A stretch of 64,000 nucleotides of DNA from contig JAEXZS010000078.1 of assembly GCA_023451375.1 (NCBI GenBank), forward strand, positions 184,162-248,161. The letters are read 5' to 3'. Under the pieces are notes generated by a model that saw nothing but the letters and a program-made list of their open reading frames with translations, did not search any database and was not told the DNA's origin. The translations under genes and the position numbers were made by a program. Source of the DNA: Pseudomonadota bacterium (GTDB lineage: Bacteria; Pseudomonadota; Alphaproteobacteria; Caulobacterales; Caulobacteraceae). Shown here piece by piece: positions 1 to 8,364 of this stretch (position 1 is the stretch's first letter; each line of letters opens with the position of its first letter).

Positions 1-1
1 C

Positions 2-250
2 GAGAACGAGGCGCGCCAGGCGGCCGTCCGCGCCCTGCAGGAGAAGGCGGCCCTGTACGCCCAGGCGTTGGGCGTCCAGCTGGGCGGCGTGCGCACCCTG
101 ACCGAAGGCGGCGGCTATTCGCCCCCGCCGCCGATGCCGGTGATGTACGCCCGCGCCGCCATGCAGGACTCCGCCGGCTCCAGCCCGGTCTCGGGCGGTG
201 AACTGACGGTCCGCGTCGACATCAACGGCGTCTACGACATCATCCGCTGA
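2..250 (+). CDS. SIMPL domain (DUF541) protein, C-terminal fragment
   Basis: The reading frame is open from the left edge of the window, so only about the last 82 residues are seen. The visible part has an A/E/R-rich helix (NEARQAAVRALQEKA), an ALGVQLG segment, a proline-rich PPPPMPVMYARA linker and a final beta strand (ELTVRVDINGVYDI). This is the usual end of SIMPL/DUF541 proteins, which are exported or periplasmic oligomers whose role in most bacteria is unclear. The gene ends 64 bases before the preferred start of the phosphatase/kinase gene. Family assignment is by recognition of this C-terminal pattern; signal peptide and start lie outside the window. Confidence 0.75.
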   Translation, partial: ENEARQAAVRALQEKAALYAQALGVQLGGVRTLTEGGGYSPPPPMPVMYARAAMQDSAGSSPVSGGELTVRVDINGVYDIIR

Positions 251-314
251 CGGCTTGACGTCGCGCCCCCGCGTTGCTCCGCTCTCCGGCGGGGCGACGA
301 CGGGGGATGCCGCG

Positions 315-2015
315 GTGAGCGACGCCAGACTGGAGATCGCGGCCGGCTTCGCCACCGCGCGCGGCCCCAAGGCCGACAACCAGGATTTCGGCGGCGTCCA
401 TCTGGGCACGCCGGCCGAACAGCGCGAGCACGGCGTGGTGGCCGTCATCGCCGACGGCGTGTCGGGCTCCAAGGCCGGACGCACGGCGGCCGAGCTGGCG
501 ACGCGCAGCTTCATCGACGGCTATCTGGACCAGAACCCGCTGAACGGCGTGGCCGTGAACGGGGTGAAGGCCCTGCGTGGCTTCAATCGCTGGCTCCACG
601 CCAAGGCCCGATCAGACCCGGCCATGCAGGGGGCGGCGACCACCTTCACCGCCCTGGTGCTGCGCGGGCGGGAGGCGGTGGTCCTGCATGTCGGCGATAG
701 CCGCGCCTGGCATTATCGCGACGGCGTCCTGACCTGCCTGACCGAGGACCATACGCGCGCGGTTCAGGGGTTCAGCAACGTCCTCTATCGCGCCGTCGGC
801 ATCGAGGCGGACGTGAAGCTGGACGTGCGTCACGCCGACCTGAGGCCGCACGACCGGCTGCTGCTGACCACGGACGGGGTGCACGGCGTCGTCGACGAGG
901 CGGCGCTGGCGGGTGTGCTGGGACGGCGGAGTTCTCCGGACGCCGACGCCCGCGCCATCCTGGAGGCCGTGGAGGCGGCCGGGCCGCGTGACAACGCGAC
1001 CGCCATCGTCATTGATGTGGTCCGCATCGGCGCACCCGACTGGGAGGCGATCACGGCCGAGGCCGAGGGGCTGGCGGTGCAGCCGCCGCCGGACGTGGGC
1101 GACGCGGTCGACGGCTTCCAGCTGCAGCGGCTGGTGGCGGACGGGCGCTACACCCGCCTGTTCCTGGCCAGGGACACGCTGGGCGACCTGGGGCAGCTGG
1201 TGCTGAAGTTCCCCAAGACCGCCGTCGTCTCCGAACGCGGCGCGCGCCTGGCCTTCCTGCGCGAGGCCTTCATCGGGCGACGCATCGACAGCCCCCATGT
1301 CGGCAAGGTGCTGACGCTGGAGGCCGGGCGCCAGAGCCGGCTCTACATCGCCCAGCCGTTCTATCCCGGCGTGACCCTGCACGCGCGCCTGGCCGACGAG
1401 GGGGCGTTCGAGATCGCCGAGGGGATCGGGATCGCGCTGAAGCTGGCGCGCGCGGTCGCGGCCCTGCACCGTGCGGGCGTGACCCATCGCGACATCAAGC
1501 CGGACAACGTCATCCTGGAGAAGGACGGCGGGCTGAAGCTGGTCGACCTGGGCGTCGCCCGCCTGCGCCGCGCCGAGGAGTTCGCCGAGGCCGAGGCGCC
1601 CGGCACCGCCGGCTACAAGGCGCCCGAGATGTACGACGGCGAGAGCGGCGACGCGCTCACCGACCAGTTCGCCCTGGGCGTGACCCTGTACCGGCTGTTC
1701 ACTCGCGCCTATCCCTGGGGCGAGGTCGATCCCGACGATGCGCCGCGCTTCGACAGGGCGCGTACGCCGCCGACGCGCCATCGGCCGGACATGCCCGCCT
1801 GGCTGGAGGCCGCCATCCTGCAGGCGACCTCGCCCGACCGCGCCGGTCGCTTCGACGACGTCGAGGAGCTGATCCATGTGCTGGAAACCGGCAACGCCGC
1901 CGCCGCCCCCCCGCCGCGCCCGCTGTCGCTGATCGAGCGGGATCCGGTGCGGTTCTGGCAGGGGGTGAGCCTGCTGCTGCTGCTGGCGCTGCTGGTCTCC
2001 CTGGCGACGCGCTAG
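315..2015 (+). CDS. PP2C-type phosphatase / Ser-Thr protein kinase fusion with C-terminal membrane anchor
   Basis: An N-terminal PP2C domain (about residues 5-235) carries ADNQD, ADGVSG, GDSRAW, TTDGVHG and DNAT, the metal-binding and core motifs. It is followed by a Hanks-type kinase with FLARDT, VLKFPK (candidate ATP lysine), HRDIKPDN near residue 390, DLG in place of DFG, and GTAGYKAPEM. A short hydrophobic helix rich in leucine ends the protein, so both enzymes should be tethered on the cytoplasmic face. The glycine-rich loop is weak. I prefer the GTG start at 315 because GGGGGA sits 7 nt upstream and the protein then begins just before the PP2C fold; a TTG at 255 is also in frame. The fusion could set the phosphorylation state of shared targets; the target is not evident here. 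Confidence 0.88.
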   Translation: MSDARLEIAAGFATARGPKADNQDFGGVHLGTPAEQREHGVVAVIADGVSGSKAGRTAAELATRSFIDGYLDQNPLNGVAVNGVKALRGFNRWLHAKARSDPAMQGAATTFTALVLRGREAVVLHVGDSRAWHYRDGVLTCLTEDHTRAVQGFSNVLYRAVGIEADVKLDVRHADLRPHDRLLLTTDGVHGVVDEAALAGVLGRRSSPDADARAILEAVEAAGPRDNATAIVIDVVRIGAPDWEAITAEAEGLAVQPPPDVGDAVDGFQLQRLVADGRYTRLFLARDTLGDLGQLVLKFPKTAVVSERGARLAFLREAFIGRRIDSPHVGKVLTLEAGRQSRLYIAQPFYPGVTLHARLADEGAFEIAEGIGIALKLARAVAALHRAGVTHRDIKPDNVILEKDGGLKLVDLGVARLRRAEEFAEAEAPGTAGYKAPEMYDGESGDALTDQFALGVTLYRLFTRAYPWGEVDPDDAPRFDRARTPPTRHRPDMPAWLEAAILQATSPDRAGRFDDVEELIHVLETGNAAAAPPPRPLSLIERDPVRFWQGVSLLLLLALLVSLATR

Positions 2016-2025
2016 GGGCCGCGCC

Positions 2026-2595
2026 TCAGGCGCGCCCGCCCTGGCTGGACAGCATGGCGGCGTCGACGCCCAGCTGGGCCAGGGCGCGGGTCCATTTGGT
2101 CTCGTGGTCGGCGTCGAAGATCAGGTCCAGGTCCGCCTCGGCGGTCAGCCAGACGTTCTCCGCCAGCTCGTCCTCCAGCTGGCCTTCGCCCCAGCCGGCA
2201 TAGCCCAGCAGCAGGGCCGAGCGCCGCGGACCGGCGATCGCGTCCGTCATGGCGGCCAGGGCCTCGCGCGTGCCGGTCATGGCCAGGCCGTCGCCGAAGG
2301 GCAGGCTGTCGCCGCCGGTCATCCAGTCGTCGGTGTGCAGCACGAAGCCGCGCTCGCGCTCGACCGGGCCGCCCATCAGCACGGATCGACCCGCCGCCTG
2401 GTCGGGCGCCGGCGCGTCCAGCTTGTCCAGCACGGCCTTCAGGTCGACGCCCGGCGCGGGCCGGTCGAGCCGCAGGCCCATGGCGTGATCGGGCCCGTGG
2501 GCGCAGATCAGGATGACGGCGTGTTCGAACCGGGGGTCGCCGATGCCGGGCATGGCAACCAGGAGGCGACCGGTCAGGGAGGAGGCGTCGCTCAT
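2026..2595 (-). CDS. YqgE/AlgH family protein
   Basis: A 189-residue protein with the family pattern throughout: LTGRLLVAMPGI at the start, FEHAVILICAH, GLRLDRP, VLMGGPVERERGFVLH, and ALLLGYAGWGEGQLEDEL. YqgE/AlgH proteins are soluble single-domain proteins of unsettled function, linked by name to alginate regulation in Pseudomonas. The frame is open much further upstream, but homology begins at ATG 2595. It converges with the phosphatase/kinase gene (10 bases between stops) and is divergent from the peroxiredoxin gene. Confidence 0.92.
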   Translation of the reverse strand: MSDASSLTGRLLVAMPGIGDPRFEHAVILICAHGPDHAMGLRLDRPAPGVDLKAVLDKLDAPAPDQAAGRSVLMGGPVERERGFVLHTDDWMTGGDSLPFGDGLAMTGTREALAAMTDAIAGPRRSALLLGYAGWGEGQLEDELAENVWLTAEADLDLIFDADHETKWTRALAQLGVDAAMLSSQGGRA

Positions 2596-2627
2596 GATGC
2601 TCTTATATTCGGGTGCGAAAGCGCCTT

Positions 2628-2645
2628 GCGCAAGCGGCCTTGCGC
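2628..2645. promoter_or_regulatory. Dyad in the yqgE/peroxiredoxin divergent promoter region
   Basis: Perfect 7-bp arms GCGCAAG and CTTGCGC separated by 4 bases lie in the 124-bp space between two divergent genes. The placement suits an operator controlling one or both, but no known regulator is recognised from the sequence. Confidence 0.3.
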
Positions 2646-2719
2646 TTGCGGTCCCCGCCGTGGCGTCTATCTGTCGCAAGCGCACGCACCTTTCACACCA
2701 TCCCGCGCGGAGACACCCC

Positions 2720-3205
2720 ATGACCATCCAGATCGGCGATCGCATTCCCGCCGCGACCCTCGCCCAGGCGACCGCCGAGGGGCCGAAGCCCGTCTCCACC
2801 AGCGAAATCTTCGACGGCAAGACCGTGGCCCTGTTCGCGGTGCCAGGGGCCTTCACCCCGACCTGCTCGGCGCGCCACCTGCCGGGCTTCAAGGACAATC
2901 TGGAGACCTTCAGGGGCCAGGGCGTCGACACCGTCGCCTGCATCTCCGTCAACGACGCCTTCGTGATGCAGGCGTGGGCGGACAGCCAGGAGATCAAGGA
3001 CGGCGACATCCTCATGCTGGCCGACGGCAACGGCGAGCTGACGAAGGCGCTGGGGCTGGTGCTGGACGGTTCGGGCTTCGGCCTCGGCGAGCGGTCGCAG
3101 CGCTATTCCATGTTGGTCAAGGACGGCACGGTGACCCAGCTGAACATCGAGCAGGGCGGCGAGTTCAAGGTGTCCTCGGCCGAGCACCTGCTGGCCCAGC
3201 TCTGA
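2720..3205 (+). CDS. Peroxiredoxin, Prx5-like (atypical 2-Cys/1-Cys thioredoxin fold)
   Basis: A 161-residue cytoplasmic peroxidase that reduces hydroperoxides through a cysteine thiol. The catalytic motif PGAFTPTCSARHLP contains the peroxidatic Cys near residue 49, with the Prx5-type neighbours SVNDAFVM, LADGNGELTKALGL and GLGERSQRYSM. The length is that of stand-alone Prx5 proteins; the fused glutaredoxin domain of some relatives is absent. The start is the ATG at 2720 after a purine-rich GGAGAC. It probably shares its upstream region with yqgE. Which thiol donor it uses cannot be told from the window. Confidence 0.93.
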   Translation: MTIQIGDRIPAATLAQATAEGPKPVSTSEIFDGKTVALFAVPGAFTPTCSARHLPGFKDNLETFRGQGVDTVACISVNDAFVMQAWADSQEIKDGDILMLADGNGELTKALGLVLDGSGFGLGERSQRYSMLVKDGTVTQLNIEQGGEFKVSSAEHLLAQL

Positions 3206-3248
3206 CGTTGGCGCGATCCCCGCTTCGCCGCCTGGGCGGGGATCGCCC

Positions 3249-3680
3249 ATGACCGACGTCTTCACGCCCGAGAAACGCAGCGCCGTGATGCGCCGGGTGA
3301 AGGGGCGCGACACCTCGCCCGAGCTGGCCGTGCGCCGCATCCTGCGCGAGGCGGGAATCGGCTATCGGCTGGGCGGCGTCGGCCTGCCGGGCCGCCCGGA
3401 CGTGGTGATGCAGGGGCGGCGCGTGGCCCTGTTCGTCCACGGCTGCTTCTGGCACGGCCACGACTGCCCGCGCGGGGCGCGCCAGCCGAAGGCCAACGCC
3501 GCCTATTGGACCGCCAAGATCGCCCGCAACCGGGCGCGCGACGTGGCGGCCCGCGCGGCCCTGGAAGCCGAGGGCTGGCGCGTCGTCACGGTGTGGGAGT
3601 GCGGGATGAAGGCGCACGACTTCGCCCCGCGCCTGGTCGCCGACGTGCGGGGTCAGGCCGCTTCCGACGCGCCGTCCTGA
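3249..3680 (+). CDS. vsr: Very short patch repair endonuclease (Vsr)
   Basis: Vsr nicks DNA at T:G mismatches that arise when 5-methylcytosine deaminates. The 143-residue protein has the family order: RSAVMRRVKGRDTSPEL, LPGRPDVVM with the metal-binding Asp, ALFVHGCFWHGHDC with the zinc-site Cys/His residues, KIARNRARD, and GWRVVTVWECG. E. coli Vsr is 156 residues, so this is full length. No cytosine-5 methyltransferase gene, the usual partner, lies next to it or elsewhere in the window. Its last 28 bases overlap the end of the convergent histidine kinase gene. Confidence 0.93.
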   Translation: MTDVFTPEKRSAVMRRVKGRDTSPELAVRRILREAGIGYRLGGVGLPGRPDVVMQGRRVALFVHGCFWHGHDCPRGARQPKANAAYWTAKIARNRARDVAARAALEAEGWRVVTVWECGMKAHDFAPRLVADVRGQAASDAPS

Positions 3681-5551
3681 GCCTCTTCCAGCACGTGCTG
3701 CAGGGCGCCCAGCAGCGCCGGCGGCGTCAGGGGCTTCGGCACGAAATAGGCCATGCCCGCAGCCTTGCAGGCCGCGATGTCCTCCGGCGCGGTGTCCGCC
3801 GTGACGGCCACCACCGGCGTGGCGGCGTTCGGCCCGTTTCCGGCCCGCAGGCGGCGCGTGGTCTCCCGCCCGTCCAGCTCAGGCATGCGCACGTCCATGA
3901 AGATGACGTCGAACGCCGACTCCGCGCAGCGGTCCAGGGCGGCGACGCCGTCGGCCGCCGTGACGATGTCGCAGCCGAGCGGCTGGAGGATCAACTGCAC
4001 CGCGCGCCGATTGATGTCGTGGTCGTCGACCACCAGCAGCCGCAGGGGGCGGCCTTCATCCTCATCCGCCGGCGGCTCCGGCGCAACCGTCCGCGGCAGG
4101 GCCGGCGGCGCGGCCGTCGGTCCGGCGTCCGGCTTGGCCCAGGGGGGCTCGGTCCCGCGACGGTCCGCCAGGGCGCGGGCGACGGCGAGGCGGCTGTCGT
4201 CCAGCGTGGGCTCGACCGCCGGAACGATCCGCTCCGCGCGAGGCATGAACAGGGATACGGTGAAGAAGGAGCCTCGGCCGGGCATGCTGCGCGCCGTCAG
4301 CCGGCCGCCCATCAGCTCGACCAGGTTGCGGCTGATCGACAGCCCAAGGCCGGACCCGCCGTAGCGGGCGCTGACGCCGTCGGCGGTCTGGTCGAACGGC
4401 TTGAACAGGCGCGCGACCTGGTCCGCGCTCATCCCCGCGCCCGTGTCGGCCACCTCGATCAGCAGGCAATAGCCGGACGGCTCCTCGGCCCAGGCGTTGA
4501 GCCGCAGGGTGATCTCGCCGGTTTCCGTGAACTTCACCGCGTTCGACATCAGGTTGTTCAGCACCTGGCGCAGGCGCATGGCGTCGCCGTGCACGGCCGA
4601 GGGGATGCGGCCGGCGCCTTCGATGCGCAGCCGGACGCCCTTGGCCTCCACCGCACCGCGCCAGAGGCGCAGCGTCTGGGCCAGCAGGGCGCGCAGGTCG
4701 AAGTCCGCGGTCTCGATCTGCATGCGGCCGGCCTCGATCCGCGAATGATCCAGCAGGTCGTCCAGCAGCGACTTCATCATCCGCCCGGCGTCGGTGATCA
4801 GGTCGGCGTTCTGGCGCGCGTGGGCGTCGCCGCCGCGCAGCTCGGCCGCGCCGCTGAGGATCGCCCCGATGGGCGTGCGCAGGTCGTGGCCGATCGCGGC
4901 CAGGAAGGCGCTCTGGTCGCTGAGGGCGCGGGCGGCCCGGGCGCTGTGCGCCTCGGCGAGCAGGCGGTCGTGCTGCTCGCGTCGGGCCCGCTCGGCCAGG
5001 CTGCGCCAGACCGTCAGGCAGTAGATGGTGAAGATGGTCACCGCCGCCGCCGCCGTGATCGCCGCCGCCGGCGCGGCGCCCAGTCGGATCAGCAGGAAGG
5101 GGAAGGCCGCCATGTACAGGATCTGCGGCGTCACCGCGCAGGCCAGAACGGCCAGGGAGCGGGGGGCGTTGACCATGGAATAGACCATGGCCGCGGGCAG
5201 CATGATCGCCGCCGACACGCCGCCGGCGACGCCCCCGTACATCCACAGCAGCAGCGACAGGGCGCCGTACAGGCTCGTGTTGGCGAACATCACCACGCCC
5301 CCGGCGATGTTGCGCGCCCGCGGCATGGACGGGACCTGACCGTTGTTCAGCGGGGCGAAGGCAAGGGTTTCGACGGCCTGGATCACCATATAGGCCACGC
5401 CCCACGCGCCGGCGACCCGCCAGCCGACCAGCGGCGTCGCGGCCAGGGCGCTGGCAAGGCCCACCGCCACGCGCTGCATCAACGCGCCACGGCGTTGCCG
5501 GACCGCGAAGACCCAGCCGCTGACGGTTTCAACGCTCTTGGTGTCCGGCAT
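3653..5551 (-). CDS. Hybrid sensor histidine kinase/response regulator
   Basis: A 632-residue membrane kinase. The N-terminal 180 residues hold several hydrophobic helices and no obvious periplasmic sensor domain. The HisKA domain has IGHDLRTPIG with His near 222. The ATPase domain shows the N box (NNLMSNAVKF), DTGAGMS, and GGSGLGLSI. After a proline-rich linker, a receiver domain carries VVDDHDINR, the phospho-acceptor Asp near 553 in FMDVRMPELDG, and the conserved Lys in VPKPLTP. No phosphotransfer domain or separate regulator is adjacent, so the downstream partner is unknown. It overlaps the end of vsr tail to tail. Confidence 0.93.
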   Translation of the reverse strand: MPDTKSVETVSGWVFAVRQRRGALMQRVAVGLASALAATPLVGWRVAGAWGVAYMVIQAVETLAFAPLNNGQVPSMPRARNIAGGVVMFANTSLYGALSLLLWMYGGVAGGVSAAIMLPAAMVYSMVNAPRSLAVLACAVTPQILYMAAFPFLLIRLGAAPAAAITAAAAVTIFTIYCLTVWRSLAERARREQHDRLLAEAHSARAARALSDQSAFLAAIGHDLRTPIGAILSGAAELRGGDAHARQNADLITDAGRMMKSLLDDLLDHSRIEAGRMQIETADFDLRALLAQTLRLWRGAVEAKGVRLRIEGAGRIPSAVHGDAMRLRQVLNNLMSNAVKFTETGEITLRLNAWAEEPSGYCLLIEVADTGAGMSADQVARLFKPFDQTADGVSARYGGSGLGLSISRNLVELMGGRLTARSMPGRGSFFTVSLFMPRAERIVPAVEPTLDDSRLAVARALADRRGTEPPWAKPDAGPTAAPPALPRTVAPEPPADEDEGRPLRLLVVDDHDINRRAVQLILQPLGCDIVTAADGVAALDRCAESAFDVIFMDVRMPELDGRETTRRLRAGNGPNAATPVVAVTADTAPEDIAACKAAGMAYFVPKPLTPPALLGALQHVLEEAQDGASEAA

Positions 5552-5616
5552 GCGTTTCCCCGACGCGCATCGCGCGCATTTCGCGGGACCATGCCTCAGC
5601 CGAGGCTAACGCTCCG

Positions 5617-6666
5617 TCAACGGGCCGCGCCGACCGCCTCGGAAACAGTGGAAAACCCGTCGGCGCGCAGGCGCTTCGCCAGGTCCTGCTTGATGCGGCC
5701 GACCAGGCCGGGCCCCTCATAGACCAGGGCCGAATAGATCTGCACGGCGCCGGCCCCCAGGCGGATGCGGGCGTAGGCCTCCGCCCCCGAGTCGACGCCG
5801 CCCACGGCGACCAGGGGCAGGCGACCTTCGGCGGCCTCGGCGGCGGCCCGCAGCGCCTTTTCCGCGAACGGCCGGATTGGCGCGCCGGACAGGCCGCCGG
5901 CCTCGCCCGCGAAGCGGGAACGCAGGGTCTCCGGCCGCTCCAGCGTGGTGTTGGCGACGATCAGGGCGTCGATACGGTGGGCCAGGGCGGCCTCGACGAT
6001 CATGGCGATCTCCTCGACCGCCAGGTCCGGCGCGATCTTCAGGAAGACGGGGACGCGCGCGGCCTCGCCCTGCGGCGGCCGGGCCGCGTCGATGCGCCCG
6101 AGCAGGTCGTCCAGCTGTTCCCGCCCCTGCAGGGCGCGCAGGCCGGGCGTATTGGGCGACGAGATGTTGACGGTGAAATAGGAGGCGAGCCCCGCCAGGC
6201 GTCGAAGTCCGGCGACGTAGTCCGCCGCCTTGTCCTCCGTGTCCTTGTTGGCGCCGAGGTTGGCGCCCACGGTCACACCGGCGGGCCTTCGCCCGAGCCG
6301 CGCCGCAAAGGCCTCCAGCCCGTTGTTGTTGAAGCCCATCCGGTTGATGACGGCCCGGTCCTCGGCCAGGCGGAACAGGCGGGGCCTGGGATTGCCGGCC
6401 TGCGGGCGCGGCGTCACCGAGCCGCATTCGACGAAGCCGAAACCCAGCCGCGACAGGCCGCGCAGCGCTTCGCCGTTCTTGTCGAGGCCGGCGGCCAATC
6501 CGATCGGATTGGCCAGCTCCAGCCCCGCCAGCCGGGTGCGCAGCACCGGATCGTCCGGCTTGGGCGCGGGAAGGGGAGCGAGGGCCAGGCCGCGCAGGGC
6601 CAGGCCGTGCGCCTGTTCCGGTTCTATGTGGCGCAGGACGGCCGCGCCCAGGTCCGACAGGCTCAT
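5617..6666 (-). CDS. pyrD: Dihydroorotate dehydrogenase (quinone), class 2
   Basis: Oxidises dihydroorotate to orotate in pyrimidine synthesis, passing electrons to membrane quinone. The 349-residue protein has the class 2 N-terminal amphipathic extension (LGAAVLRHIEPEQAHGL), NPIGLAAGLDKNGE, FVECGSVTPRPQ, NRMGFNNNG, the active-site region FTVNISSPNTPG with its Ser, and VAVGGVDSGAEAYARI. The frame is open upstream, but the start is the ATG at 6666, which overlaps the stop of the DUF952 gene by 4 nt (ATGA). It is thus the third gene of a coupled operon with the SixA-like phosphatase and DUF952 protein. Confidence 0.96.
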   Translation of the reverse strand: MSLSDLGAAVLRHIEPEQAHGLALRGLALAPLPAPKPDDPVLRTRLAGLELANPIGLAAGLDKNGEALRGLSRLGFGFVECGSVTPRPQAGNPRPRLFRLAEDRAVINRMGFNNNGLEAFAARLGRRPAGVTVGANLGANKDTEDKAADYVAGLRRLAGLASYFTVNISSPNTPGLRALQGREQLDDLLGRIDAARPPQGEAARVPVFLKIAPDLAVEEIAMIVEAALAHRIDALIVANTTLERPETLRSRFAGEAGGLSGAPIRPFAEKALRAAAEAAEGRLPLVAVGGVDSGAEAYARIRLGAGAVQIYSALVYEGPGLVGRIKQDLAKRLRADGFSTVSEAVGAAR

Positions 6667-7007
6667 GTCGTCTCCTCGACCGACATCTCGCCGTCGCCGG
6701 AGACCGACAGGCGCCGGCGGGCGGTCACGGTCGAGGTCGGCAGCGGCGCGTGGAGATGCGGGAACAAGGCCCCGCCGCGCGACGGCTCCCACACCAGGTC
6801 GTCGCCCAGCGCCGTCAGGTCGACCGTCAGCAGCATCAGGTCGTCGCGCCCGGCGTAGTGCCGCCGCGCCGTCTCGGCCAGCTGGGCCTCGGTGGACATG
6901 TGGATGTAGCCGTCCGCGAGATCCGCCGCCGATCCCGCATAGACGCCCTCGGCCAGGGCGGCGCGCCATTCCTCGGTCGCCACGATCTTGTATGCGACGT
7001 CGGTCAC
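6663..7007 (-). CDS. DUF952 domain protein
   Basis: A 114-residue protein of a family with no firm biochemical role. Family features seen are YKIVATEEWRAA at the start, GYIHMSTEAQLAETA, a DLMLLTVD strand and LFPHLHAPLP near the end. The GTG at 7007 is chosen because it overlaps the upstream stop as GTGA. At its 3' end it overlaps pyrD by 4 nt as well. The order SixA-like phosphatase, DUF952, pyrD suggests joint expression, but the functional link is not obvious. Confidence 0.88.
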   Translation of the reverse strand: MTDVAYKIVATEEWRAALAEGVYAGSAADLADGYIHMSTEAQLAETARRHYAGRDDLMLLTVDLTALGDDLVWEPSRGGALFPHLHAPLPTSTVTARRRLSVSGDGEMSVEETT

Positions 7008-7504
7008 GCGGCCCCCGCCATGCGCGGCGTCAGATAGCCTTCGTAGACGCAACGACCCGCGACATCGACGGTGAAGACCGCCGCCGCCCCCGTCGGGAAG
7101 CCGCCCGACAACCGCTCCAGCACGGCGGGCGAGGCCGCGCTTTCGCTCAGATATTCCACCGCCAGCACGTGGACGCCGGGATTGTGCGCCAGCACCAGCA
7201 GGCAGCCCGCCTCATCCTCGCTGGCCTCGACCAGCCGGCGGATGGCGTCGGCGGAGGCGTTGTAGAGCGGCGCCAGGTCGCGCACCTCCACGTCGCCGAA
7301 GGCCTCGTGCATGCCGTCCCAGGTCTCACGGGTGCGCGCGGCCGTCGACACCAGAGCCAGGTCCGGTTTCAGGCCGCGTTCGGCCAGGGCGCGGCCCATG
7401 ACGTCGGCCTCTCGCCGTCCGAGCGCCGACAGGACGCGCGCGGCGTCCCCGCCCGCGGCCGACGGCTCCGCCTGGGCGTGCCGCATGAGGATCAATCGAT
7501 GCAT
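7004..7504 (-). CDS. Histidine phosphatase family protein (SixA-like)
   Basis: A phosphoglycerate-mutase-fold phosphatase of about 166 residues. The catalytic RHA motif is at the start (LILMRHAQAEPS), followed by LGRREADVMG, VSTAARTRETW with the second phosphate-binding Arg, and the second catalytic His in LVLAHNPGVH. Short proteins of this type include SixA, which removes phosphate from histidine phosphotransfer proteins. Substrate here is unknown. I chose ATG 7504 because a GCGAGG Shine-Dalgarno sequence lies just upstream; an ATG 12 nt further upstream is the alternative. First gene of the operon with DUF952 and pyrD. Confidence 0.88.
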   Translation of the reverse strand: MHRLILMRHAQAEPSAAGGDAARVLSALGRREADVMGRALAERGLKPDLALVSTAARTRETWDGMHEAFGDVEVRDLAPLYNASADAIRRLVEASEDEAGCLLVLAHNPGVHVLAVEYLSESAASPAVLERLSGGFPTGAAAVFTVDVAGRCVYEGYLTPRMAGAA

Positions 7505-7553
7505 GGGCCTCGCCATAGGGCCGTTCGCGCGTTCCGACCAGCGGGCAAGGCGG

Positions 7554-8318
7554 TCAACTCCGCGTCAGGCGCGAGACCGGGCGCGGGGCCGGGCGCGAGG
7601 TCAGGGACGCGGCGGGCTGCGGCGTCAGCGCCGGCTCGGCGACCCGCTGGGCGTGGCCGCTGGGGCGGATGCGGGCGTAGGCGTGGCGCGACGCCTCCAG
7701 CAGGATCAGCCCGGCCGTGCCCGGGGCGATGCGGCGTCCGACCTGTTCGAAGCCGTCGGCCAGCGGCAGCAGCGGTCCCCACGGCGGGACATAGAGGGTC
7801 TGGGACCAGGCGGACGGCTCCAGCCCCGCCTCGCGCACCAGCCGCTCCAGCTGGCGGCGCGAGAACGGACGGCCATAGCCGAACGGGGTGTTCTCGGTCC
7901 GCGCCCACAGCCCGCCGCGCGCCGCCGCGACCAGGATGATCCGCCCCGCCGGCGCCAGGGTCCGCACCGCCTCCAGCAACAGGGCCGCCGGATCATCGGC
8001 CTCCTCCAGCGCATGGACCAGCAGGATGCGGTCGAAGGCCCCTGCCGCGAAGGGCAGGCGCCGCTCGTCCACCAGGGACGTGCGGTTGCGGCCCGCCGTG
8101 GGCCATTGCTCGACCCCCTGGCCGCCGGGCATGGCCGCCACGATCCGGCGGGCGCCGACGAAGGCGTCGAGCCAAGGGGTGACATAGCCCAGCCCCAGCA
8201 CGTCGCAGTTCGCCGCCTCTCCCCAGGCGTCCTCCAGCCTGCGCGCCAGCAGCCTGCGCGCCAGCACGCCGGTCGGCTCGCCGTAGAAGGTCCTCAGGTC
8301 GTCGATGCTGCGGCGCAT
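7554..8318 (-). CDS. Class I SAM-dependent methyltransferase
   Basis: The 254-residue protein has a methyltransferase type 11 fold: a motif I region (NCDVLGLGYVTPWL), a VDERRLPFAAGAFDRILLVHALEE core and APAGRIILVAAARGGLWA. Motif I lacks the classical GxGxG. The last 30 residues are low-complexity Pro/Ser/Arg. It is divergent from the glyoxalase II gene gloB, with only 46 bases between the starts. The methyl acceptor is not known. Confidence 0.85.
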   Translation of the reverse strand: MRRSIDDLRTFYGEPTGVLARRLLARRLEDAWGEAANCDVLGLGYVTPWLDAFVGARRIVAAMPGGQGVEQWPTAGRNRTSLVDERRLPFAAGAFDRILLVHALEEADDPAALLLEAVRTLAPAGRIILVAAARGGLWARTENTPFGYGRPFSRRQLERLVREAGLEPSAWSQTLYVPPWGPLLPLADGFEQVGRRIAPGTAGLILLEASRHAYARIRPSGHAQRVAEPALTPQPAASLTSRPAPRPVSRLTRS

Positions 8319-8364
8319 GGCTTCACCATAGCTCCGAGAGGGGCGGTCCTGCTAGAATGCGCGC

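Noticed and set aside
2596..3030. A longer YqgE protein starting at 3030
   Set aside because: The extension would overlap the peroxiredoxin coding region on the other strand, and family homology starts at 2595.
3506..5722. A 738-codon plus-strand frame opposite the histidine kinase
   Set aside because: It has no domain pattern and exists because third-position GC removes stops in the opposite frame; the minus-strand kinase has all catalytic motifs.
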